64,000 nt of DNA from Cunninghamia lanceolata (Eukaryota; Streptophyta; Pinopsida; Cupressales; Cupressaceae): assembly GCA_027924645.1 (NCBI GenBank), contig BSBN01000242.1:3224001-3288000 (forward strand), written 5' to 3'. The notes beneath the pieces were generated by a model. It did no database searches. It was not told the DNA's origin and saw only the letters and a program-made list of their open reading frames with translations. A program made the translations under genes and the position numbers. Each line of letters begins with the position of its first letter. Position 1 is the stretch's first letter. Positions 11,376 through 21,944 of the stretch are shown here, piece by piece.

Positions 11376-11876
11376 GTATATATATATATCCACCTTAATA
11401 TTGTTCTTTGAGATGAATCTCATATGGAGTAAGAGATATTCAAAAGATGTGAGGTCGCATTGCTATCATGAAGCAGGTGCACATCGATACAGGTGCACAT
11501 CGATACACTTTACAGGGTTTAAAATACATGCCCGTTTAAATACTTTTTGTATTTTTAACCATAAACCAAAGATGAATATATGCAAAACCTAAAAATACAC
11601 AATATATAAACATTGAGTATGTGAAACCAGTTGTAGATACACAAACCTAAAAAAAACCCAAATATATAGTGTATATAAAAACATTTTGAGATGAAACAGG
11701 GATATACGACGAAGATTGCTCCAGCCATCTAGAGGACTACTAGATTCTGAAGAATTCATGGGGCACAGACTGGGGTATAAATAGATATTTGTACATCAGA
11801 AGAAACACATATTTACCCACCACACTTCCGCCATACAGCCGCCATAACAGTCCCAGATCTGACAGTGCCGCCGCCT
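11376..11876 (+). repeat. ~490-bp dispersed repeat, copy 2
   Basis: Near-identical to 5088-5571 in the same orientation. It has one extra 16-bp tandem duplication (AGGTGCACATCGATAC, 11476-11507) that copy 1 lacks. After GACAGTGCCGCCGCC it continues into a CG-rich tail to about 12090 that is absent from copy 1. Confidence 0.85.
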
Positions 11877-13428
11877 GGTTTTCCCTCGGCGCACATCCGC
11901 CGTGCAGCCTCTGAAGTGCACAAATTCCTGTATTACTACCAAAAGAAGGAAGGGCAAATTAGCATGGCAGAGTGGTGAAGCATGTGTTTGAAGGGCCTGG
12001 CTGGATCTGCAGCAGCCCCGTTCTGTAGTGGTGGTTTCTTTTGACAGCCAATGTATTCTCACCGCTCAACAGCTCGGAAGTGTAGCGGCGGGATTACACA
12101 AAAGTAAGGTTCCATTTCTCTTTGTTAAATAGTTGGTTTAAGAGTTGTGTTTTTTTTTATAGTCATCTCACCGTTCATTTTGATTGTAATCAAGGGGGTC
12201 CGTTGATTATTATCTGTGTGTTTGTAATGTGATTGGTTGGAAATTTGTAAATCATGGATCGATTCTAACTTTTACCAAATGTAATGAATGATTTATTGAA
12301 TGTCTGAGATCGCAGATGAGAATTAAATATTTATGGCATAATTTTTTTTTTTTAAATGATTTTTATCATTACTGTTTATAATATCAGCCAATAGAAAAAT
12401 AGATACATCACTTTTTTCCAATTATGAAATAGGAAAAATAAATTACAAACTATAGTTTTTTGGCTCATATTTTAAATTCTAACTTGCTATTGGCTCAGCG
12501 AGTTGAAAAAAATGCATCCAGCCGATGCATTAGTATACCTGCTGGCGGCAGGAACTAATAATATAATGCTCACATATTTAACCAAACATGATTTATTTAT
12601 TTATTTTAAATTAAAAGAATTCTTCTTCTATTAATTAATTTTTTTCTCAAATTGAAATAAATATTATTATTTATTTCTAAATTATAAAATAAAAACATGC
12701 ACATACTTTAAATCTATTTCAATTATAATAATTAAATAATTGAAATACAAATTGCATTAATTTTTATTTAAAAAAAATTAAAAACTATAATTATCTAACT
12801 AGATAATTAATTTAAAATAAAATATAAGCATCAAACAAGTAATTAACTTTATCTATTTATTTTATTTTCTAATTAACCTTAAGAGTTAATTATCAAATAA
12901 ATAAATAGATTTACTTCTACACACTTAAATAAATTAATATTGCATATAGATAACTAATCATTAAACGTCATAACCACAAACAATATTTAAAGTGAAATGC
13001 ACATTCAAGACTATGTAACTATGTAACGAATGCATAATAAATCCATTCAATTATGCAATATGAATGATGCAACATGTATGAAACTAAGTGAGTGTGTGTG
13101 TGCATCAGGTTTCCATCATGCCAACTCTTTCTTGGCGGCTAGAACATTTCTACCTCAACCATGTTCTCGTCTTCGACATTCTTCCTGCACTTAGTCGCAC
13201 TTAGATTTCTATTAATAGGTTAGTCCTTATAATCATAGCCAAAGCAAGACAAGATATACATCCATAATCTTACCAACAATAATTGGTCATTAATCGACTT
13301 TTAATTTTTTATGTAAAATATCAACGATTTTACCTTTCACACACGTGGAATCACTCAATAGTAAAACAATCATAGTAAAAATGTCCCATAATTTAAATTA
13401 TAAATAAAGTCCAAAAACGAGATGTGAC
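11877..13428. other. Non-coding, very AT-rich stretch
   Basis: The first ~200 bp are CG-richer. About 12300-13050 is extremely AT-rich, with TTTATTTATT and AAATTAATT words. No gene was recognised. The right end is a sharp junction where homology to the Ty3 element LTR begins, within AATATTATACTAAGTGTTGAA. Confidence 0.5.
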
Positions 13429-14812
13429 AATATTATACTAAGTGTTGAATTCGTTGGAGTCGAGTGTTTTCTCCTTCTCATTCAAGGTGCACAAAGCAAG
13501 ACAGAGGGCAAAACTCTGAAAGCCTGAAATATGATAAAATCAAAAAGACTAAGGTGATTGAGGAAAAGTGACAAAGGTAGGAGGCTGAAAGGCCAAAAGT
13601 CCAAAGTTTGAAACTCTGACTTTTCAGAGGTTGGTTTCCTAGCCTTCTAGACTCCTCCAACCCCCTGGGAATGCGCCAACTACTTTTGTGGACACCATTA
13701 CTATGAAGTGGGTGGCATAATTAAATGTTTTTAATGCAGTGGCTGGGATGGTTGAGGATTTTGGCACCGAGTTCACTCTCAGATCAGATTTACTTGTTCT
13801 ATAAAGGCAAGACTTGAACTTTTTTCAAGGGTTGGTCTATTTGGCATTTTCAGGCAACTAAGTGCAAAGCTCTCTAGGGTTTCAAAGAGCAGAAAAGTTC
13901 TAGTTCTCCAGGGGATAAGACACAGGTTATGAAAGGTTCTTTATTGATTTCAGTGATCAGTGTATCAACTTCTCCTTCTTCTTATGTAATTGTTCAAGGA
14001 AATCCAAAGTTTCTGCTAGGGTTTCCTCTTGACACACTTCATGGTATGACTATAACCATTGATTAGATGAATATGACAAATTCTTCAAACATTACATGCT
14101 ATGTGATGATCTTTTCTGTGGTTATAGATGAATGACTATGTTTTGATTAAGGATTACTAAGTATATTCTTCATTGATCGTTGTTTTTCTTGTATCCGAAT
14201 AGCTAGAAAGTGTGTGTTTCATTTCTTTGTTGTTTTCTTCCTTCTGTTGAACTGTGGACTCTGTAACCCATTATATTAGGCACCAGTCTGAAGTGTTTGA
14301 TCATCCACTCTTTAAAAGTTAAAATAAAACTCATCTGTGAAGTTAGTAGTTAGTTTTGTATGCTATGTTGTGATTCTATCTTGAACATGAAATATTGTAA
14401 GAGTCTTTGAAGTATTCACTCTTTATAGACCAACCAAGCATACCTGCACTTTCCATTGTCAATGGGAGTGCCTTTTCATTAGCTATATAGAGCTTATTAG
14501 TGACAACTAGTTGTTTTAGGTCCAGTGAAAGTCTTTGGGGCCTAAAAGACGAGCTGGGTTTGGTTGTCCTTTCATTTTAATTGTTCATCTAGTGTTGAAG
14601 CCAATACCTATTCAGGTATACCCCTTGGAATATCCTTCTTGAGTCTAAGTCAAGATCAAAGTGTAGAAGATCCTACCCACTCTTGTTAGTTGGCCAAAAT
14701 CACCCTAAACTTGTTGATGAACCCCTTCCTATCACCCAAAATGACCATACCTGGCCTAGGTGATTTAGGAATGTTTTAGGGTTTAGGGTTGCTACTATTG
14801 TAGGTCCCAATA
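13429..14812 (+). repeat. 5' LTR of Ty3 element, 5'-truncated
   Basis: Collinear with 22794-24174 of the 3' LTR, from TATTATACTAAGTGTTGAA to the end GGTCCCAATA (GGTCCCAACA in the 3' LTR). Sequence left of 13429 shows no match to 21945-22793. A TATA-like TATAAAG lies at 13800-13806, with its counterpart at 23157-23163. Confidence 0.9.
13800..13806 (+). promoter_or_regulatory. TATA-like box of the 5' LTR
   Basis: TATAAAG within the LTR, followed by GCAAGACTTGAACTTTTTTC. It is conserved at the same LTR position in the 3' copy (23157-23163), consistent with the U3 promoter. Confidence 0.5.
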
Positions 14813-14815
14813 GAT

Positions 14816-14835
14816 TGGTGTCATTTCTAGGGACC
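14816..14835 (+). other. Primer binding site of Ty3 element
   Basis: TGGTGTCATTTCTAGGGACC begins 3 nt after the LTR end. It looks like the TGGCGCCGTT...GGGGA type PBS used by Athila/Tat elements (complementary to a tRNA-Asp-like 3' end), with several C-to-T changes. The tRNA assignment is inference from the family. Confidence 0.6.
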
Positions 14836-15003
14836 ATAATACTTTGATCCAAATATGAAGCCCTTGGTAACAATGAATCATTTCAGTTTTGGTTACTGCA
14901 ATATTTGAAATACAATGTTTGTTTAATTTTTCTTCCCAACAGGGAAAGTGGTGACTCTATTCTAATAACCCAGAATTAATTTTAGTTTGAAAAAGGTTTC
15001 AAA

Positions 15004-16956
15004 ATGGATAGAGGAAGAAACTAGGAACAACCTAGACATGGGGAGTCCTCTAGCAATGTAGGAAATAAGAGTAGATACAAGGTAAGAAGACCTGATGTGG
15101 TACCCTCAAGGAATACCCAAGACAATGCATTTGTTGACCTCATATGTCAATATCAATATACTTCCAATGACTCAGCTGATAACATGCTTAGAACAAATAG
15201 AAGAACAAATAGAAATGAATATGATGTTAGAAGAAATGAAAATGTTATTGGTAGAGGAAGTAGGGATAGATCTAATGATCCCTACTTGAGGACATTTGGG
15301 ATGCCTAGTGATAATGAAGAAGCATATTAGAATACTAGGCATCCTAATTATCCCACAAGATCAATTGAAAGCCAACATGATACCATCCCTAATGAGGGTG
15401 ATCAACAACAACAACTTGATGATGAGGAAAGAGAAAGGAGAATCTAGGATGAACTAGATTTGCTTGATCATCTCAGAAATAGACAAAGGGAAGTGTATGC
15501 CTTGCTTGACCAACAACAAGCTCAACTTGCTCAACAGGCCCAACAAAACCTAAATGCCCAACTGTAGGGCAATAATTTGTAGAATAATCAAAATGTTCAA
15601 CAATAGAACAATCAAAGGCAACACCATCAATAGAGACATCAAATGGGGTAGGGTGCAAATCAGGCCCATGTCCAAAACCTTAATATTCCACCACAACATC
15701 GTCATCAACGACAACAACAACAAAGGGGACAACAAGGCATGAATCAAGCCCATGCTCAAAATATTAACTTTCAACCATCACAAAATCAAGTTAACCAACA
15801 ACATGGCAACATTCAGAATGTTGGGCATGCACAGCGAAGACAGGCACAAAGGTTTCTTCCATAGAGGCAGCCATTGGGAGATGAAAGGTACAAGCAACTC
15901 GATTTCATTGGCATTCTAGATTTTCCTAATCCCATTCCAACTAAGATTAGAGGGAAGATTCCTTGATTTTAGGTTAACAATGTTGTCACTAGTGAGGAAC
16001 ATCTTAGGCATTTCATTAATGTCACAGATGAATATGAAATTGAAGATGAGGATGTCATGATGAAATTATTTGTGCACTCATTAGAAGAGAGTGCTAAAGA
16101 ATGGTACAAGGCTCTCCCTGATAACAACATTGATTCTTGGGAGGAGATCATGAGAGTTTTCAAACTGCAGTATGGGGATAGGATTGATCCCAAGTTTGCC
16201 ATCCATGAGCTCACAACCATCAAGAAGGCCATCAATGAGACATTAGCTAATTTCAACAGCTGCTTCATCATGACAATGAGAAAGGTACCTCCTCATATGA
16301 GATCTAATGAATCTATGTGCTTGGTTTTATATTATGGTGCTTTTGATTCAAAATTAAGTTACTGTTTGAGGGATAAGAGTCCACAAATGTTAAGAGAGGC
16401 TTATGCTACAACCATAAACATAGAAAGTAATATGAGAGCATCAAGGAAGCATATTAAAAGGGCTGATGTGAATTTATCCCAGCTAGACAAATCAATTTTC
16501 GGTAAACCCCTCACTACTGATGATGAGTTGGACAAACTCATGGAGTTGTGAAAGATTTGTGCTATAAGGTTGCTAGAAATGACAAAGGTTTTCCACCTCA
16601 GGGTGCTGCAACACATTTTAATGAAGGTCAAAGATTGCATAATAAGCCCTATAATACTAATTGGTCTAAGAGACCATAGCAGAATGATAGATAGGTTGCC
16701 CCTAGGCATGTTAGTTTCAAATAGCCTGAGGGACACTCCTGATCCTTTGAGAAAGGATCATGTCAACTTTCAAGAAGAGTCATTATGGTTCCAAGCTTGT
16801 TTCCTTCCCCATGACCCAGCTAATTGTGTAGTGGCTCATTCATTGAGCATTGAAGAAGAGCTTCCAAATGAAGAGGGTGCAGCTGAGTATTATGAGGAGG
16901 AAATAAATCAATTTGACATAGAAAGTTATGATCAAATAGGTCATGATATTGATTAA
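15004..16956 (+). pseudogene. Ty3 element gag, decayed
   Basis: Gag forms the retrotransposon's cytoplasmic particle. The likely start is ATG 15004 (MDRGR), interrupted within six codons by TAG. The N-terminal part is Gln/Asn-rich (QQQAQLAQQAQQN), with many TAG stops at expected Gln positions (for example around 15560-15630 and 15861). The retrotransposon gag core is open at 16057-16551 and includes SAKEWYKALP and SWEEIMRVFKLQYG. A later segment, CFLPHDPANCVVAHS (near 16797-16840), is typical of the C-terminal part of Tat-group Gag. The ORF ends in an acidic stretch. Confidence 0.8.
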
Positions 16957-17723
16957 CAATCATGAAGAGGATGATAATATTTTCTAATATGATTATGATG
17001 AAGGACCAAAGAAATACCAATTGCCAACTCATGATTTTGGGCATCTAAGGGACCTAATGCAGAAGAAATATCAGCAGCCCAAGCCTTCAAAAGAGGACAT
17101 GAAAGCCTTGAATGATGCAACCATTTTGCAGGTCCAAGGAGGCTATCAACTGAGAAATAGGTATGTCCCTATGCATATTGCCCCTGCCAAAGAATCAAGA
17201 TAGCAAGGATTGAATGAGAATAAGGGTAAACATAAGGTAAACATGGAGTAGAAAAGTAATAGTGATCCCAAGAAGAATTTGCCTAAAAATAAGAGAGATC
17301 CAGTGCAAATGCCAGCAACAAAGAAGTATGTGTAGAAGAATCCAATACCTGCTGTCGAGCCAGTTTCTACACCCATTCTAGGGGTCCATTATCCAAAAGG
17401 CAATAACAAGCATGATCAGCCTCAAGCACAAAAAGAACCAGAAAAGGAGAAGACAAAGGGAGAAGGTAAGGATATTTCATCTAATCAAATAATACATTAC
17501 ATTCCTTGTGCAAATGATGTAACTATTTCATGTGATACTCCTTTGCCCAATTATCTCTCTATTGACATGGCTCAAGTCTTTAGCCAAATCAGAATTTTTG
17601 TGCCAATAATAAAACTCCTTAGAATCCTTGAACATAGGGATAGGGCAGAGTCTCTTATTACTGTTGCAGATGCATAAAAACAACTTCTTGTTGTTCCCAA
17701 CATTAATGATGAGGGCTTGAGTA
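16957..17723 (+). pseudogene. Gag-protease linker of Ty3 element
   Basis: A Lys/Pro-rich spacer of low complexity is readable in pieces (for example KKYQQPKPSKEDMKAL near 17065). It is broken by TAG and TAA codons, including three TAGs between 17200 and 17340. It connects gag to the protease segment and has no independent function recognised. Confidence 0.5.
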
Positions 17724-18194
17724 ATGGAAACAATTGAGGTTTACTTAGGGTCATCCATGGTTAATAGCAAGATGGGAATTGATCCCTTTTATATCACTTT
17801 AATCATAAATGGATGGCCGTTACACAAATGCATGCTTGATTCAAGGGCATCTAGCAATGTCATGCCACTAGAAAGTATGAATGAATTGGGACTTAACGTA
17901 TCCAAATCTTTTGGCAAGTGTTTTTCCATGGACTCTAGAGAGGTAAATGTGATTGGTCTTGTAAAAGATGTGGAGGTCAAATTAGTAGCATATCCTGATA
18001 AGTCTTTTTTGATGGATATAATTATTGTGGATTGCCCTACCAAGTGGGGTATGTTGTTATCAAGAAAATGGGTAGCTTCTATGGGTGGTAGTATTCAGAT
18101 GGATTTGTCATATGCTACTATTCTAGTACAAGGTGTAGAGGTGAAGATGTATAGGGAAAAGAAGGTGGAAGATGAACACATAGAAGACATATAA
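17724..18194 (+). pseudogene. Ty3 element aspartic protease
   Basis: Retroviral-type aspartic proteases cut the element polyprotein as homodimers with one catalytic Asp per subunit, in a DSGA or DTGA motif. Here the motif reads MLDSRASSNVMP at about residues 38-49: the Asp is kept, but the invariant Gly is Arg (GGG to AGG). A downstream KWGMLLSRKW segment matches the usual ILGR-like flap/C-terminal motif region. The frame is open for 156 codons and ends at TAA. The Gly-to-Arg change alone should inactivate it. Confidence 0.75.
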
Positions 18195-18268
18195 AACACA
18201 GGATGATCATGCAAATTTCTTTGATACAAACATAGACCATTTCATGGGATATTGTAGTGATGATGATC

Positions 18269-18772
18269 TTGGTTTGGATGTCTTACCTTCCAACCCTGTT
18301 ACTCCTCATTGTAGTACATCAGAGTTATGGACTTTGTATTTTGATGGTGCATACTCAAGGAAGGCTCAGGTGTTGGTATTGTTCTAACAATGTGGCTAAG
18401 TATGACGCCCTCTTGCCGGGCTTAAATGTTACTCATAAACATGGAATCACATGTTTGAAAATACTTGGTGATTCAGACGTGATTGTGCAGTAGATTAGAA
18501 ATATATTTGTTGCCAAGGAAAATGGACTCAGAATGTATCAGAATGCAGTGTGGGACACAATGTAATTGTTTGATGCCCTTGGCATTGAATGGATTGTGAG
18601 GACTAAAAATGAAGAAGAAAATTCCCTTGCTGTGATTGCTTCAAAATTTGATCCTCAAATGAATTGTCCTTATGACCAATATGTTGTGGAAATACTTACA
18701 AGGCCAACAATTCCTGATAATATTCATAATTGGCAGGTTTTCAATGACACCAATAAGATTATAGTTTTTTGA
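18269..18772 (+). pseudogene. Additional RNase H domain upstream of RT
   Basis: The segment reads ELWTLYFDGAYS, then NVAKYDALLPGL, then LGDSDVIVQ, and later a connecting IEWIVRTKNEEENSLAVIAS. This is the layout of the extra (archaeal-like) RNase H found in Tat-group elements: a first Asp in YFDG, a normally conserved Glu in the A-E-Y-E-A motif, an Asp in GDS, and a last Asp in ADLLA. Here the Glu codon reads Lys and the final Asp is missing. About 25-30 residues between the first two motifs are deleted, and TAG/TAA stops interrupt it (18491, 18563). It is separate from the ordinary RNase H after RT. Confidence 0.65.
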
Positions 18773-18905
18773 ATTGTATGGATGAATTTGATAATCAATT
18801 GATTGATTAACGACCAATGATAGAAGCGGTTGATGGTAATGAAACTTTATTTGGTAGTGAGGTTGTGCAATTTAAAGACATATTATTCCAAAGGGTCTGG
18901 TAGCA

Positions 18906-20430
18906 TTGGAGAGAATGTTTGATAATGCAGACCATTGGAAGAGTAAAGTTAAACTAGTAGAAGAAGATAATGTTGAAGGTGTCAACCTGGGAACTAGGAA
19001 GGCACCTAAAATGGTTTACATAGGCAAGAAGTTGAAGCCTCATGAGAAGCAGATGTTGATTGCTTTGCTTAGAAAATTCAAGAAGTGTTTTGCATGGTCG
19101 TATGATGAGCTTAAGGATTATAGAGAGGATCTGTTCCAGCATACCATTCCCATCCAACTTGATGCAAAACCATTTAGGAAGAAATAGAGGCCTATAAATC
19201 CTACCAATGCTCCCAAGATGCAAAAGTAACTGTTGAAGATGAAAGAGGGAGGCATTATCAAACCCACCAGACATTCTAAGTGGGTATACAACCTTGTCCC
19301 AGTAAGAAAGAAGAATGAGGAAATTAGGTTGTGTGTTGACTTCAGAAACCTGAACATCGAGTCCCTTAAAGACAATTGTCCTCTTCTGAGTATGGACCAT
19401 CTTTTACAGAGGGTTGTTGGTTTAGAGCTGATCTCCATGATGGATAGGTTTTCAGGTTACAATCAGGTGTTGGTCAAGGAGTTAGAACAGTATAAAACAA
19501 CATTCGCCACTCGTTGGGGGACCTATGTATACCTAATAATGCCATTTGGATTAAAGAATGTTGGGTCAATATTTTAGCAAGCTATGGATGTAGCTTTTGC
19601 CGGTCTCATTGATGAGATCATGGTGGTTTATCAAGATGACTTGACAACATTTTCAAAAGAAAGAGGTGAGCACTGCAAGCATCTTGAGGTAATCTTCCAG
19701 AGGTGCTTAGAATATGGGATTTCTTTGAATCCTAATAAATGCCAATTTGGAGTTGAAGAGGGCAAGTTGCTTGGGCACATTGTGTCAAAGGATTGGGTAA
19801 GAATAGATCTAGAATGGTTTAAGGCTATTGATCTCATTCCCCAGCCCAAATTACTCAAAGGAATACAATCTTTTTTTGGGTAGATCAACTTTGTTAGGAG
19901 ATTTATTCCTAATTTTGCTGAAAAGACTAAAACTATTTCTAAAATGCTCAAGAAGGGGAAATCTATTACATGGGAGAAAGAGCCATCTGGAGCATTCAAG
20001 GATATCAAAGAAACTATCAAGGAGGCACCACTACTGAAAAGTCTAGATTATTCTAAACCCCTTCAGTTGTTTTCCTTTGCTTCTTTTATACTGTTGCTAT
20101 TGTTCTACTTCAAAAGAATGAAGATTGATTGAAAAACCTATTGGATTCTTTAGCAAGTCTTTACATGCCACTAAATTGAATTATTTCATAATGGAGAAGC
20201 ATGCATATGCATTGGTTAAGGCCATAAATAATTTTAGATCTTATTGAACATAGGGGCCAAGATCATAGCATATGTGCCACACACAGTAGTGAAGGATAGC
20301 TTCACACAGCAGGAAGCTTCTGGGAGAAGGTGCAGATGGATCAATAGGATCCAAGAATATGACATGGACATATAGGTCACAAAGTTGGTTAGAGGCCAAG
20401 GCCTAGATAAAATGATGGCAAATTCCAACT
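18906..20430 (+). pseudogene. Ty3 element reverse transcriptase and RNase H
   Basis: RT copies the element RNA. The frame runs from the pre-RT linker (KLKPHEKQMLIALLRKFKKC) through RHSKWVYNLVPVRKKN, RLCVDFRNLN, MDRFSGYNQV, FATRWGTYVYLIMPFGLKN and the catalytic VVYQDD (about 19625-19642). It continues to the thumb (SLNPNKCQFG, KLLGHIVS). RNase H follows (KPIGFFSKSLHATKLNY, MEKHAYALVKA, QEYDMDI). TAG stops at 19188, 19575 and 19881 fall where a Gln is expected, for example just before QAMDVAF and INFVRRF. Frameshifts occur near 20120 and 20240. Confidence 0.9.
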
Positions 20431-21844
20431 TAGAGGCAGTTGAGGTAGATGAGGTAAATGCATCTCAATCTACTGGTATGTGTGCTTTGGCTAACAATCC
20501 ATGGTATAAAGATGTGATCCTTTACCTTGAAAATATGAACTGTCCACCATGTATGGATGAGAATCAGAAGAGGACCCTCAAGCTAAAATCTCAAAGGTAT
20601 GTCCTATTCCAAAATGAGCTCATGTGGAGAAATCATGAGGGGGTATTGCTCAAATGTTTGAATCAAGATCAAGCTGAAACAATGATGAATGAGTGTCATC
20701 ATGGTGTTTGTGGGGGGAACTTCAAAGCTAAAACCATTGCCCATAAGATCTTAAGAATTGGATATTGGTTGCCAACATTGTTCAAGGATGTGGCACAAGA
20801 GATAAGAAAGTGTGATGCTTGCCAAAGATTTTCTGGCATGTTGAATTTTACTGGGGCATTACCCCTGTAACCCCTTGTTGTAGATGCACCTTTCCAGTAG
20901 TGGGGAGTTGACTTCATTGGAGAGATACAAGAAAAATCCAGTAATGGATTTAAGTGGATCCTTGTGGCCACTGATTATTTCACCAAATGGGTAGAAGCAA
21001 TTCTAACTCGCAATGCAACATCCAAAGTGGTTATTTACTTCATAGTAAGCAATATAATTACTAGATTTGGGGTGCCAACTAGGATTTTGACAGACAATGC
21101 AATGTGTTTTAGATCTCAAGAGATGTTGAACATTTTTTCTAAATTTGACATAAACCTTATGCATTCATCCCCTTATCACCCCCAAAGCAATGGACGAGTT
21201 GAGTCAAGTAATAAAATCCTGATGAAAATCATAAAAAGGACACTGGTTCAAAACAAGAAGAGATGGGATGACAACTTGAAATATGCTCTATGGGCCGAAA
21301 AGATAACTTTCAAAAGATCTATTGGAAGAAGCCCATTTGAGCTGGTGTATGGAGCAGAAGTGAAGATGCCCATCAACATAGAATTGTCATCCACCAGTTT
21401 CTACAAGATGTTGAAGAAGAACAATATAATGTAATATTTTAGAGGATCTTATAGCTAATTGAGTTGGAAGAACAGAGAAGAGATGCACATGACAAGATGC
21501 TGAACCATAAACAGAGAATGAAGCTCTTATTTGATAAGAGTATAGTGTCAAGAGATTTCTAGGTTGGTGACTTGGTACTTCTTTGGGATGTAAGATTTGA
21601 AGATAAAGGGAAACATGGTAAATTTAATCCCTTATGGCTTGGGCCCTATGAGGTCGCAGAGAAATTAGAGCTCAATGTCTACCATTTGATGACTCTAGAA
21701 GGAGAACTCATGGAGCTGCCTGCTCATGGTCAACATTTAAAGCATTATTTTTCATATGTAATGATTTCCTTCAAATTCTATGATGAAATCTTGTTATATC
21801 CGATATTTTTGACCTTGAGCAGTCTTGACCATTATTGGTCTTGA
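20431..21844 (+). pseudogene. Ty3 element integrase
   Basis: Integrase joins the cDNA to host DNA. The zinc-binding HHCC region is seen as ECHHGVCGGNF and RKCDACQRF. The catalytic core contains all three acidic residues: VATDYFTKW, ILTDNAMCF and GRVESSNK. Its C-terminal part includes SPFELVYGAEVKMP. A final segment (21572-21780) has KFNPLWLGPYEV, typical of the gypsy C-terminal domain. Stops at 20868, 20901 and 21560 (TAA, TAG, TAG) fall at expected Gln positions. The frame changes between the core and C-terminal segments, so it cannot be made as one protein. Confidence 0.9.
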
Positions 21845-21944
21845 TGGTGTTTTCTTTTGGTTCCTGTACGTCATTTTTTGGTCTACCTAGAGATCTAGAT
21901 TCTCGTTGTGCCACTGCTTGGCACACATCCCCAACCAGAGCCAC

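Noticed and set aside
11163..11592. Overlapping open frames across GC-rich sequence
   Set aside because: They run from the GC-rich linker into the dispersed repeat and match nothing recognisable.
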